A DNA stretch of 64,000 nt from an uncultured Dehalococcoidia bacterium. GTDB taxonomy: Bacteria > Chloroflexota > Dehalococcoidia > Lucifugimonadales > JAAXIE01. The stretch spans positions 1,860,001 through 1,924,000 of the forward strand of contig OX638353.1 of assembly GCA_951813255.1 (NCBI GenBank). Direction: 5' to 3'. Positions 8,246-15,826 of this stretch are shown piece after piece (the first letter of the stretch is position 1; the number at the start of each line of letters is the position of its first letter). Made by a program: the position numbers and the translations under genes. The notes under the pieces were generated by a model that saw only the letters and a list, made by a program, of their open reading frames with translations, was not told the DNA's origin and did no database searches.

Positions 8246-8430
8246 TCACCCATGCCCACGCAGACGCTCCTCCGAGGCCCAAGCGGGGACCAGGCGACGC
8301 CTGCCCAAGGTAACGGACTGAAGTCGACCTGCCCTGATCTCCCCCTTCACCAGCCACTGGCTTACGCCAAGAAGCCCGCCGCCTCGGCAACGCTGTACGC
8401 GAGTTTCCCATCTTCTTCCTCGTTCCGCAC
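8246..8430 (-). pseudogene. Excisionase/MerR-like helix-turn-helix protein, frameshifted
   Basis: A GTG at 8430, behind a GGGGGG-containing stretch, opens VRNEEEDGKLAYSVAEAAGF. A frameshift near 8368 leads to GVSQWLVKGEIRAGRLQSVT and LGRRRLVPAWASEERLRGHG with a stop at 8246. The pattern SVAEAAGFLGVS...V..EI..GRL....GRRRLVP is the winged-helix excisionase family (helix_turn_helix_17). Its place near the tRNA-side attachment site fits an Xis role. 8431-8743 holds no gene I recognise. Confidence 0.65.
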
Positions 8431-8743
8431 CGCTTGCCCCCCTAACGCAGATCGGCCCGGCTTCGGTGCTGGCACCACCTTGGCCTGGCCGATCCGGCGA
8501 CTATGTAAAGTCAAGGCTGGTGCCAGCAGCAAGAAAGGCTACTGCTAGCTATTCCTCTTGTCGCCGGTACACCGCACCCGTCATGGTGTGCGGACTATCG
8601 AAAAGAGAGACGCTATACACCATGGCAGTGTGTCGGCCGAATCTGGTTGTCAACAGCCAGTACCAATCTCGACGAGCTTTGAGACTGGGGAAAAGCCGGA
8701 GAGGCGGGAGGAGCGGGGTGAAGCCTGCGGGTTCGAAGATTTA

Positions 8744-8761
8744 TGTCGGCTTTTTGTCGGC
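8744..8761. repeat. 18-bp exact direct repeat, copy 2
   Basis: This is an exact copy of 4125-4142 (TGTCGGCTTTTTGTCGGC). It lies 43 bp from the attL core, just beyond a GCGGGTTCGA stretch that resembles a tRNA T-arm. Confidence 0.6.
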
Positions 8762-8805
8762 CTTTTAGGTAAAAAGAAGGGTCTGCAGATACAAAAAGAT
8801 GGGGT

Positions 8806-8880
8806 TGGAGCGGAAGATGGGATTCGAACCCACGACCCTCTCCTTGGCAAGGAGATGCTCTACCACTGAGCCACTTCCGC
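8806..8880 (-). tRNA. tRNA-Gly (GCC)
   Basis: On the minus strand GCGGAAG pairs with CTTCCGC as the 7-bp acceptor stem. The D-arm is GCTCAGTGGTAGAGC and the anticodon arm is CTCCT-TGCCAA-GGAG with anticodon GCC. The T-arm is GTGGGTTCGAATCCCAT. The CCA end is encoded. Its last 22 bases are the integration target of the prophage, whose insertion preserved the complete gene. Confidence 0.95.
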
Positions 8881-8912
8881 TCGCTAGGTCGCCTGTCCGG
8901 CCTTTGGCGAGG

Positions 8913-8985
8913 TGCCGAGGGACAGAGTCGAACTGTCGACACCGGCATTTTCAGTGCCGTGCTCTACCACCTGAGCTACCTCGGC
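8913..8985 (-). tRNA. tRNA-Phe (GAA)
   Basis: Acceptor stem GCCGAGG/CCTCGGC, D-arm GCTCAGGTGGTAGAGC, anticodon arm CGGCA-CTGAAAA-TGCCG with anticodon GAA, T-arm ACAGTTCGACTCTGT. The bases after the discriminator read CCT, so CCA is not encoded, unlike in the neighbouring tRNA-Gly. Length is 73 nt. Confidence 0.95.
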
Positions 8986-9173
8986 CGGTGCATTCATCTT
9001 AGAGGGGGGTCGCGCCGGGTGTCAAGACGAGACGTCGGTGGGAGGGATTGCATCAATAGACGGTGCTAAAAAGCAGCGTCCAGTGCGGGCCAGCCACAGC
9101 GTATCGGTCTTGCTTTGGTTTGTGCCTGGGGCTGGTCGCGATTGTCATCCAGTGAGGGCTGGCCCTCGAGAAG

Positions 9174-9686
9174 CTAGTTGGCCTCTTCAGAGTTTTCGGA
9201 GGCATCGACAGGCCTTGTCTCACCAGACTGCTCAGCCTCTGCAGCCGCCAGTTCCTCGGCTTCCAGTTGGGCAAATTCCGCCTCGAAGGCGGCATCTTGG
9301 TCGATGACGGGCTCGGCGACGGGGGCCTGCTGGGGACGAGGGCCAGCCCACCTGCGCTCCTTGATGCGGGCGGCGCGGCCTCGCAGGCCCCGAAGGTAGT
9401 AGAGGCGAGCGCGACGCACCAAGCCACGGCGGACGATCTGCACGCCTTCCAGACGAGGGGAGTAGAGGGGGAATACGCGCTCCACGCCTATGCTATAGGT
9501 GACACGTCGCACGGTGAAGGTGGCGCCTACCCCGCCGCCGCGGTTGCGGATGACCACACCCTGGAAGACCTGCACCCGCTCGCGCTCACCTTCGCGGACG
9601 CGGAAGCTGACGCGGACAGTGTCGCCTGGGGCGAAGTCTTCAACCTTGGGGTTACGTGTTACCGAGACTAGGGCTTGGGCTTGCAT
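9174..9686 (-). CDS. rplS: 50S ribosomal protein L19
   Basis: 170 residues. Residues 1-115 are the L19 core at the 30S-50S interface: [37 protein letters not shown], a [11 protein letters not shown] strand, and [20 protein letters not shown]. The remaining 55 or so residues are a low-complexity acidic tail ([20 protein letters not shown]), making the protein about 50 residues longer than most L19s. The ATG at 9686 is preceded by GGAAGGTAGCAGGTC. It follows trmD on the same strand, which is the classical trmD-rplS order. The partners rpsP and rimM are not adjacent. Confidence 0.97.
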   Translation of the reverse strand: MQAQALVSVTRNPKVEDFAPGDTVRVSFRVREGERERVQVFQGVVIRNRGGGVGATFTVRRVTYSIGVERVFPLYSPRLEGVQIVRRGLVRRARLYYLRGLRGRAARIKERRWAGPRPQQAPVAEPVIDQDAAFEAEFAQLEAEELAAAEAEQSGETRPVDASENSEEAN

Positions 9687-9795
9687 GACCTGCTACCTTC
9701 CTGTCGATATGCCCACCATAGCGATGTGGCCTACCGCCTTGGCCCGTCGTTCGGGCCCGTCACTTTCACTATCGGATTTCAACCGAAAGATTCTA

Positions 9796-9813
9796 ATACC
9801 AATGGCTTGGTAT
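9796..9813 (-). promoter_or_regulatory. Leader hairpin upstream of rplS
   Basis: ATACCAA-TGGC-TTGGTAT is a perfect 7-bp stem with a 4-base loop in the 162-bp trmD-rplS gap. It lacks a T-tract on the minus strand. A ribosomal-protein leader or RNA-processing signal is possible but unproven. Confidence 0.3.
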
Positions 9814-9848
9814 AACAAGGAAGCACCAAACCGATGGGGAGGCGATAT

Positions 9849-10586
9849 CTACTCTTTGACGTATCCGTTGGCATGCAGGAAGGCAACGTCGCTGGGTTGA
9901 AGGGGGGCAGACTGGAGTAGGTCCGGCCTGTTCCGGAAGGTGCGCAGCAGGGATTGCCTGCGCCTCCACCGCTCGATTTCCGCGTGGTTGCCCGAGAGCA
10001 GTACATCGGGCACGGACCAATCGCGGTAAATGCTCGGCCGAGTGTAGAGAGGATGCTGGAGCAGGCCTGTAGTGATTGAATCGCCCTCGACTGAATTGGA
10101 GGAACCTACTGCGCCGGGCAAGAGCCGGCAGAGGGCCTCCACCAGCACCATTGCGGGCAGTTCGCCACCACTCAGGACGTAGTCGCCGATGCTCACAACG
10201 TGAGTTGCCAAGTGCTCCGCTACGCGCTCGTCCACTCCCTGGTAGTGGCCACAGATGATGACCAAGGCTGGCATCTGGGCCAACTCGTACACCATACCCT
10301 GATCAAGGCGCCGGCCTTGAGGTGAAGTGAGGACCACCGGGGCATCCGAACCAAGCTTGGCCATGGCAGCTTCGGTCGCCTCAAAAACAGGCTCGGGCTT
10401 CATCACCATGCCTGCGCCGCCACCGAACTGGTAGTCGTCGACGGAGCGGTAGTTGTCGTGGGCGTGGTCGCGTATGTCCACGACTCCCAACTCCAGGAGA
10501 CCGCCAGCCATTGCACGGCCAACTATGCTGCTTTGCAGGGGACCGGGGAACATGTCGGGGAAGAGAGTGAGAACCTGTACCTGCAT
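9849..10586 (-). CDS. trmD: tRNA (guanine-N1)-methyltransferase
   Basis: 245 residues, normal for TrmD, which methylates G37 of tRNAs reading CNN codons and prevents +1 frameshifting. The SPOUT trefoil-knot domain shows LTLFPDMF at the start, VDDYQFGGGAGMVMKPEP, TSPQGRRLDQ, ICGHYQGVDERV, and the knot segment SIGDYVLSGGELPAMVLVEA. The C-terminal domain has the expected LLQHPLYTRP and LLSGNHAEIERWR. The start MQVQVLTLFP (10586) follows AGGGGAG; a longer frame to 10691 overlaps the upstream gene and is not used. It lies 10 bases after the MogA/MoaB-like gene. Confidence 0.97.
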   Translation of the reverse strand: MQVQVLTLFPDMFPGPLQSSIVGRAMAGGLLELGVVDIRDHAHDNYRSVDDYQFGGGAGMVMKPEPVFEATEAAMAKLGSDAPVVLTSPQGRRLDQGMVYELAQMPALVIICGHYQGVDERVAEHLATHVVSIGDYVLSGGELPAMVLVEALCRLLPGAVGSSNSVEGDSITTGLLQHPLYTRPSIYRDWSVPDVLLSGNHAEIERWRRRQSLLRTFRNRPDLLQSAPLQPSDVAFLHANGYVKE

Positions 10587-10596
10587 CGGAACTCCC

Positions 10597-11091
10597 CTAG
10601 TGGCCCGTTGGGTGCTCCGAGGTCTGCTCTTGCAGAATGTCCAAGGCGTGGCCCAAGACAGGCATGATGATCTCGAGACACTCTGTGACACCCCGCGGAC
10701 TTCCAGGGAGAGTTACGATCAGGGTGTGGCCACGTATGCCGGCCACAGAACGACTGAGCATGGCCATGGGGGTCTTGGAGAGGGTCCCGGCGCGCATGGA
10801 TTCGGCCAGTCCGGGAACGGGACGTTCGATGATTGACTGAACTGCTTCGGGGGTGATGTCGCGAGGGCTGAGGCCTGTGCCTCCCGTGGTGACGATTAGG
10901 TCGACATCACCGCTGTCGCTCCAAGAGGCCAGCCGGTCGGCGATCATGTCCCGGTCGTCGGGCACCACTTCATACCGTACCTGCCGATAGTCAGGCTCAG
11001 CCAGCAGCTGGGTGATGGCACGGCCGCTGGTATCTTCGCGGGCGCCATGAAAGCCCGAAGTGCTTATGGTGAGTACGCCAAGGGAGCGCAT
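10597..11091 (-). CDS. MogA/MoaB-family molybdenum cofactor biosynthesis protein
   Basis: 164 residues of the MoCF_biosynth fold: GVLTISTSGFHGAREDTSG at the start, DLIVTTGGTGLSPRDITPEA in the middle, and a TLPGSPRGVTECLEIIMPVL close. The TTGGTG and PGSP loops bind molybdopterin. The protein adenylylates molybdopterin before molybdate insertion, which fits a genome with two molybdenum hydroxylase subunits in this window. MogA and MoaB cannot be separated from the sequence alone. The start at 11091 has GGAGG seven bases upstream; an in-frame extension to 11178 is not supported. Confidence 0.9.
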   Translation of the reverse strand: MRSLGVLTISTSGFHGAREDTSGRAITQLLAEPDYRQVRYEVVPDDRDMIADRLASWSDSGDVDLIVTTGGTGLSPRDITPEAVQSIIERPVPGLAESMRAGTLSKTPMAMLSRSVAGIRGHTLIVTLPGSPRGVTECLEIIMPVLGHALDILQEQTSEHPTGH

Positions 11092-11200
11092 GTTTCGCCT
11101 CCTACAGCGTGATGATAGCACAGGGCACGGCGTCGATAGTGTCCTGCCCGTGCAATCTGAGCTTTTACTATAATTCAAAAAAGTCTTAAAAAGTTTCTAT

Positions 11201-11238
11201 GTTTAGACTTGAAAATAGTCTAGTCTAAACAGTATTGT
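11201..11238 (+). promoter_or_regulatory. Palindrome and candidate promoter upstream of rsmH-ftsA-ftsZ
   Basis: GTTTAGACT (11201-11209) and AGTCTAAAC (11222-11230) form a perfect 9-bp dyad, with a further internal AGTCT and an AAGTCTT at 11181. TTGAAA (11209-11214) with TATTGT (11233-11238), 18 bp apart, could be a sigma-70 promoter overlapped by the dyad. The block is clearly AT-richer than its surroundings. No regulator gene is adjacent. Confidence 0.4.
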
Positions 11239-11439
11239 CATGTAGACGTTCACGAGCTATACAACCTTTCTTCGGTCCACTGGTAGTTCACCATATTTGG
11301 TCGGGGTTATAGGTTAAGACACAGCTAAACCACATGTTGCCGTCCAATGGCAACAGGAGAGCCATAGTTGAACTCAGCAATGGAAATTATTGGCCAACGG
11401 GCGACGGCTACGCAACATGTAGCACGGCGAGGTGATGCC

Positions 11440-12417
11440 ATGGACCACCTGATCCATCACCAGCCGGTGCTAGTGCAAGAGGTGCTGGACTTCCTCGCAG
11501 TGGAGGCGGGAGGGACGTATATCGACGGAACCGTGGGAGAGGGTGGCCATGCGGAGGCGATCCTAGGCCAAGCCGGGCCCTGTGGGCGACTGCTGGGGCT
11601 GGACTTGGACGATGGCGCCCTAGCAACTGCCAAGGCACGCCTTGAGGAGTGGCAGGAGTCCGCGCTGCTGATGAAGCACAGCTACTCCCACATGGATGAC
11701 GCGGTCTCGGAGTTGGGCGTGGAGCAAGTGGACGCGGTTCTGCTGGACCTGGGGCTTTCGTCTTTGCAACTAGAGGGCAGCGGACGCGGGTTCAGCTTCC
11801 GTCAGGACGAGCCCTTGGACATGCGGTTCGACCCACTGAACGGAGTAACGGCCAGCGAGGTGGTGAACACCTACCCACAGGACCGGCTCACCAGCATCAT
11901 CGCCCGCTATGGCGAAGAGCCGCGAGCCCGGGTGATTGCACGCGCCATAGTGCAGGGCCGGCCCTTCTCCTCCTCTCACCAACTGGCAGAAGTCATAGCA
12001 AGCATCGTTGGACGGACGCGGCGTGTCCATCCGGCAACCCGCACTTTCCAGGCTCTGCGGATGGCAGTCAACAGCGAGCTCGACCGGTTGCAGGCTGGCA
12101 TCCATTCGGCTATCGGGCTGCTGAAGTCCGGAGGCAGACTGGTCATCATCAGCTACCACAGCTTGGAAGACCGAATCGTGAAACAGGCTTTCGTTCACGA
12201 GGCAAAGAATTGCGTGTGCCCACCACGGGCCCCGGCCTGCACTTGCGGACACGTAGCGACCCTTGGCCTGTTGACCCGAAGGCCTATTACCCCATCTATG
12301 AAGGAGGTGCAGGCCAACCCGCGCAGCCGCAGCGCCCGACTGAGGGCCGCTGAAAGATTGCCGCGCCAGAACAGTGACCCAACCTGTGAGGAAGTAGTGA
12401 GGAAAGACCGTGGCTAG
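11440..12417 (+). CDS. rsmH: 16S rRNA (cytosine(1402)-N4)-methyltransferase
   Basis: 325 residues from the chosen ATG, matching the family length. The SAM-binding motif region is YIDGTVGEGGHAEAILGQAG, followed by GLDLDDGAL, the DAVLLDLGLSSLQLEGSGRG motif, MRFDP, and the C-terminal SYHSLEDRIVKQAF and NPRSRSARLRAAER. RsmH dimethylates C1402 in the 30S P-site with RsmI. The ATG at 11440 has GGCGAGGTG just upstream; the TTG at 11368 would add 24 non-conserved residues. The stop overlaps the GTG of ftsA by 8 bases, so translation is probably coupled. In most bacteria ftsL and mur genes follow; here they do not. Confidence 0.96.
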   Translation: MDHLIHHQPVLVQEVLDFLAVEAGGTYIDGTVGEGGHAEAILGQAGPCGRLLGLDLDDGALATAKARLEEWQESALLMKHSYSHMDDAVSELGVEQVDAVLLDLGLSSLQLEGSGRGFSFRQDEPLDMRFDPLNGVTASEVVNTYPQDRLTSIIARYGEEPRARVIARAIVQGRPFSSSHQLAEVIASIVGRTRRVHPATRTFQALRMAVNSELDRLQAGIHSAIGLLKSGGRLVIISYHSLEDRIVKQAFVHEAKNCVCPPRAPACTCGHVATLGLLTRRPITPSMKEVQANPRSRSARLRAAERLPRQNSDPTCEEVVRKDRG

Positions 12418-13669
12418 CGACAGCTTTTACGCAGCAGTAGACATAGGCACTACCAAGACATGCGTGATCGTCGCGAGGCTCGCCGACGGCGACACGCTGA
12501 AGGTCACGGGCGTGGGCTACACAGCCACTGCGGGATACGGCAATGGCAAAGTGGAGAACGCCCATCGATTACAGGCCGCATTGAAATCAGCGGCAGAGGA
12601 CGCCTATCGCTATCTTGGCCACGACGTTGCGACCAACGTCTACGCCACCGTCTCCAGTGACGGAATCAAGTGCTTCAACTCCGAAGCCGAAATCACCGGA
12701 CTCCGTTCCAAGGGCCCGGTTGGCCACGGAGAAGTAGCCAAACTGGTGGACTCCTGCCATCCCGGCCCAGCCAACGGCCACATGGTGCTGCACGTCATTC
12801 CCATTGAGTATGAAGTCGATGGCTTGGGCGGTGTGCGGAACCCGGTGGGCCTGCAGGCGGAGCAGGTGCGAGTGAACTCTCATGTGGTCGTTTGCGACAC
12901 CCAGCACGTCAGAGATCTGGTGAGTGTGATGACCGCATGCAAGCTACCCCCACGCAGCTTAGTAGCCCAGTCGATAGGAGCGGGCGATGCAGTGCTCACC
13001 GAGGGCGAGCGCGAGCTGGGGTGCGTGCTGATCGACGTGGGAGGCGGCACCACCGACATGACCATTTTCAGGGCGGGCAATCCTTGGTTCAGTTCCGTCT
13101 TGCCTCTTGGCGGGATGCACATGACCAGCGATTTGGCCGCCTGCCTGGACCTGCCTCTGGATGTGGCTGAAGAGGTCAAGCTGGACTGGGGGTATGCGAT
13201 GCCCCAGTCCCTGGATGCCAATGAGCAGGCCACCATACCCAGCAAGGATGGCGAGTCCGAGTGGAGCATCTCAAGGAAGGCTGTGTGCCAGCCCTTGCAT
13301 GACCGCTTGGAAGAGATCCTGAAGCTGGTGTTGCTGCGCATGCAGCAGGCGGGCCTGAGGAATCTTCCTCCCGGCGGGCTGGTAGCGACCGGAGGCTGCG
13401 CCGAGATGCCGGGCTTCGAGGAGAAGCTGCGGGCCATGGTGGGAGGACCCACCCGGGTGGCTTGGCCCGCAGAAGTCGCAGGTCTGCCCAGCTATCTAGC
13501 CCGTCCTGCTTTCGCAGCACCGCTGGGCACCCTGTTGTGGGGAGCCAAGCATCAAGGACGCAGCCGCATTTACAACGGGAACGAATCCTCCTGGTTGGAG
13601 AAACTTACTTTCAGGCGGGGAAGGCGAGAGAGCCGGGAGAAGGAATTGGCCCTCGTCACTCGTCGGTAG
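12410..13669 (+). CDS. ftsA: Cell division protein FtsA
   Basis: 419 residues with the actin-like ATPase fold. The phosphate 1 loop is AAVDIGTTKTCVIVARL near the start, the 1C SHS2-type domain spans about residues 85-165, phosphate 2 is GCVLIDVGGGTTDMTIF near 205, and the adenosine motif is GGLVATGGCAEMPGFEEKL near 325. The C-terminus ends in a basic amphipathic stretch (SSWLEKLTFRRGRRESREK) that could serve as the membrane-targeting helix. FtsA tethers FtsZ filaments to the inner membrane. The GTG start lies within the end of rsmH, and ftsZ follows after 10 bases. Confidence 0.93.
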   Translation: MASDSFYAAVDIGTTKTCVIVARLADGDTLKVTGVGYTATAGYGNGKVENAHRLQAALKSAAEDAYRYLGHDVATNVYATVSSDGIKCFNSEAEITGLRSKGPVGHGEVAKLVDSCHPGPANGHMVLHVIPIEYEVDGLGGVRNPVGLQAEQVRVNSHVVVCDTQHVRDLVSVMTACKLPPRSLVAQSIGAGDAVLTEGERELGCVLIDVGGGTTDMTIFRAGNPWFSSVLPLGGMHMTSDLAACLDLPLDVAEEVKLDWGYAMPQSLDANEQATIPSKDGESEWSISRKAVCQPLHDRLEEILKLVLLRMQQAGLRNLPPGGLVATGGCAEMPGFEEKLRAMVGGPTRVAWPAEVAGLPSYLARPAFAAPLGTLLWGAKHQGRSRIYNGNESSWLEKLTFRRGRRESREKELALVTRR

Positions 13670-13679
13670 GAGGGAAACA

Positions 13680-14894
13680 GTGACCATTAGCACCAACGGC
13701 CCCAACCATAGCCTGATTGCCACGCAGCCCTTTGCGCCGTCACCCATCAGTGGGTTGGCGCCAGCCCCTGCGCCGGCTCCCATTGCTGAGCCGGAGATAA
13801 AGCCCTACGAAACGGGGTTGCCTGTTATACGCGTGTTCGGCGTAGGCGGAGGCGGGTGCAACGCAGTGGAGCGGATGTGCCAGGATGACCTGGGAGTGGT
13901 GGAGTATTACGCGATCAACACCGATGCCCAGCACTTGGAGCGGTCCCAAATCGGCCACCGCATCGCCATCGGCGACTCGGTCGCACGCGGTTTGGGAGTG
14001 GGAGGCCATCCTGAAGTAGGCGCTCTAGCTGCCGAGGAGAACGTCGGCGAGCTGACCAACGCCGTGGCCGGATCCGACATGGTGTTCATCGCCGCCGGTA
14101 TGGGCGGAGGCACCGGGACGGGCGCGGCCCCCGTACTGGCCCGTATCGCCAGAGAGTCGGGCGCTCTAACCGTGGCGGTTGTGAGCCGCCCCTTCTCCTT
14201 CGAAGCCGCCGTGAGGCAGAAGAATGCTGAAGAGGGCATCGCCCGTCTGCGGGAACATGTGGACACCCTGATCATTATACCCAACGATCGTCTGCTGGAT
14301 GTCGAAGGCCGCAGTAGTGCCGACTTCACATGGGAAGAGGCCCTCAACCTCGCCGACTCCGTGCTGTTGCAAGGGATCCAAGCCATCGCGGAAGTGGTCA
14401 CGGTACCGGGCGAAATCAACGTGGACTTCGCCGACGTCAAGTCCATCATGTCCAGTGGCGGCAGCGCTTGGCTGGCCATCGGGCGGGGTGAAGGCCCCAA
14501 CCGGGCTAGGGACGCGGCAGAGATGGCCGTGAAGAGTCCTCTGTTGGACATCGAACTTGAAGGCGCCAAGCGAGTGCTGTTCGTGGTCACCGGCGGACCC
14601 GACATGACCCTGAAGGAGGTGTACGAAACCTCCGCAGTAATCCACGAGGTGGCCGACCCTGAGGCCAACATCATATTCGGCACCTGCAAGGACCCGAGTA
14701 TGGAGGAACAGATCAAGGTCACGATGGTGGCTTCGGCTTTCCCGATGGACCCGGACTCGGCTCCTGCAGTGTATGAAGACCCCTTGCCCGATCTGCACAA
14801 CGCCATGAGCGTACCTCCCACCGAGGACCCCACGGACTGGCAGGTCCCCAGTTTCCTGCGCCGGGAAGCCCAGCGTCGCCGAAAGAGCATGTAG
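13680..14894 (+). CDS. ftsZ: Cell division GTPase FtsZ
   Basis: 404 residues. A Pro/Ala-rich N-terminal extension of about 40 residues precedes the tubulin-like GTPase: VFGVGGGGCNAVERM, the signature GMGGGTGTGAAPVLA, IIIPNDRLL, and the T7 loop NVDFADVKSIM with its catalytic Asp. The C-terminal peptide DWQVPSFLRRE is the expected FtsA-binding tail. The GTG start follows GGAGGGAAACA. The adjacency of ftsA and ftsZ, and the strong terminator after it, mark the end of the division operon. No ftsQ, ftsW or murein genes are in this cluster. Confidence 0.97.
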   Translation: MTISTNGPNHSLIATQPFAPSPISGLAPAPAPAPIAEPEIKPYETGLPVIRVFGVGGGGCNAVERMCQDDLGVVEYYAINTDAQHLERSQIGHRIAIGDSVARGLGVGGHPEVGALAAEENVGELTNAVAGSDMVFIAAGMGGGTGTGAAPVLARIARESGALTVAVVSRPFSFEAAVRQKNAEEGIARLREHVDTLIIIPNDRLLDVEGRSSADFTWEEALNLADSVLLQGIQAIAEVVTVPGEINVDFADVKSIMSSGGSAWLAIGRGEGPNRARDAAEMAVKSPLLDIELEGAKRVLFVVTGGPDMTLKEVYETSAVIHEVADPEANIIFGTCKDPSMEEQIKVTMVASAFPMDPDSAPAVYEDPLPDLHNAMSVPPTEDPTDWQVPSFLRREAQRRRKSM

Positions 14895-14926
14895 GGCCAA
14901 CGTTTCCCAACCAGGAGTAAAATTCC

Positions 14927-14975
14927 CGGCCACCGGCCCCGACCCGCTCTAAGCTCATCGACCTTCCGGTGGCCG
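14927..14975. other. Long-loop inverted repeat after ftsZ
   Basis: CGGCCACCGG (14927-14936) pairs perfectly with CCGGTGGCCG (14966-14975) across a 29-base loop, immediately before the terminator. It could stabilise the ftsZ mRNA 3' end. Confidence 0.4.
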
Positions 14976-14984
14976 AGAACTGAT

Positions 14985-15024
14985 CCGGGCCGTCGCTTCC
15001 AGGAGCGACGGCCCGGCTATTTTT
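14985..15024 (+). terminator. Rho-independent terminator of rsmH-ftsA-ftsZ
   Basis: CCGGGCCGTCGCT and AGCGACGGCCCGG form a perfect 13-bp GC-rich stem with loop TCCAGG, followed by CTATTTTTT. This is a textbook intrinsic terminator. Confidence 0.92.
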
Positions 15025-15073
15025 TGCCCGTCCGCAGCCCTTTTCCGCATCAACTCTCCCAAGCTGTCTATAT

Positions 15074-15094
15074 GTCGTATCCTATAGGTACGAC
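15074..15094. promoter_or_regulatory. 21-bp near-perfect palindrome, operator-like
   Basis: GTCGTA-T-CCTATAGG-TACGAC has perfect outer 6-bp arms around the palindrome CCTATAGG, with one extra T. It is located between the ftsZ terminator and the nrdR promoter. No cognate regulator is evident. Confidence 0.4.
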
Positions 15095-15130
15095 TCCACA
15101 ACTCCTAGTGTTTTTCGTGACATTGGGCTA

Positions 15131-15187
15131 TTGACATATCAAGAGATGGGCATGATAGAATCCCGCCCTGCCCACAAGATATTGTGG
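15131..15187 (+). promoter_or_regulatory. nrdR promoter with NrdR box
   Basis: TTGACA at 15131-15136 and TAGAAT at 15156-15161 could form a promoter, although the 19-bp spacing is long. At 15172-15187 CCACAAGATATTGTGG matches the NrdR-box consensus ACACwATATATwGTGT at nearly all core positions and is almost a perfect palindrome. Its place just downstream of the likely transcription start suggests autorepression of nrdR and possibly the genes beyond. Confidence 0.65.
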
Positions 15188-15255
15188 TGCTATGAAGCTG
15201 GATGGCTAGATGGGCTATAGCATCGCAGGGATGCTGGAAGCCGAGAGACCTCGAA

Positions 15256-15804
15256 ATGCATTGCCCTTACTGTGGACACGAGGACTCGAAAGTAACGGAC
15301 TCACGCAACGCTGAGAATGGAATACGGCGCAGGCGGGAGTGTACCCGTTGCGGCTTGCGGTTTACCACCTACGAGAGGGTGCAATCGACTGCGCTGCTCA
15401 TCGCGAAGCGGGACGGACGGCGTGAGGACTACAACCGGGAGAAGCTGAGCAACAGCGTGCGCACTGCCTGCACCAAGAGGCCCATACCCAACCGCGATAT
15501 GGAAAAGCTGGTAGAGGATATAGAAGGAGAGTTGCAGAAGCTGGGCAACGCGGAAATCCGCTCCACATCTATCGGCGAGATGGTGATGGAGAGGCTGCGC
15601 AAGATGGACCGGGTGGCCTACGTACGGTTCGCAAGCGTATACCGCGACTTCCAAGACTTGGAGAGCTTCGAAGAGGTGGTGCGGGACCTGCGGGACGAGC
15701 CCGACCAACTGGCCCTCCTGGAGGGCACCCCACCACCGGCACAGCCACGTCGGCGTGGCAGACGTGCCAATGAACAGGCGCAGACAAGGTCGTCGGAAGG
15801 CTAG
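15256..15804 (+). CDS. nrdR: Transcriptional repressor NrdR
   Basis: 182 residues. The zinc ribbon MHCPYCGHEDSKVTDSRNAE with CTRCGLRFTTYE is followed by an ATP-cone domain (VIAKRDGRREDYNREKLSNS-like, through YVRFASVYRDF). NrdR senses ATP/dATP and represses ribonucleotide reductase genes. A basic tail of about 30 residues ([20 protein letters not shown]) extends beyond the usual 150-residue protein. The chosen ATG begins exactly at the conserved MHCPYC; an upstream in-frame start at 15202 would overlap the NrdR-box leader. nrdJ, the obvious target, lies about 1.5 kb downstream on the same strand. Confidence 0.96.
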   Translation: MHCPYCGHEDSKVTDSRNAENGIRRRRECTRCGLRFTTYERVQSTALLIAKRDGRREDYNREKLSNSVRTACTKRPIPNRDMEKLVEDIEGELQKLGNAEIRSTSIGEMVMERLRKMDRVAYVRFASVYRDFQDLESFEEVVRDLRDEPDQLALLEGTPPPAQPRRRGRRANEQAQTRSSEG

Positions 15805-15826
15805 AGAGGGCGAGGACCGGAGGGGC

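Larger units (their letters stand above)
3998..8825. mobile_element. Decayed prophage (about 4.8 kb) integrated in tRNA-Gly
   Basis: The element is bounded by a 22-bp direct repeat of the tRNA-Gly 3' end. Read from the tRNA leftward it contains an excisionase-type HTH, the terminase nuclease domain, HNH nuclease, a major capsid protein fused in frame to a portal C-terminus, a head-tail adaptor, a zinc-finger/zinc-ribbon protein and a tyrosine integrase. All genes lie on the minus strand, as in an HK97-type late region. Almost every gene is frameshifted, truncated or interrupted by a stop, and tail, lysis and replication genes are missing. I see no evidence that it could excise or form particles. 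Confidence 0.85.
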
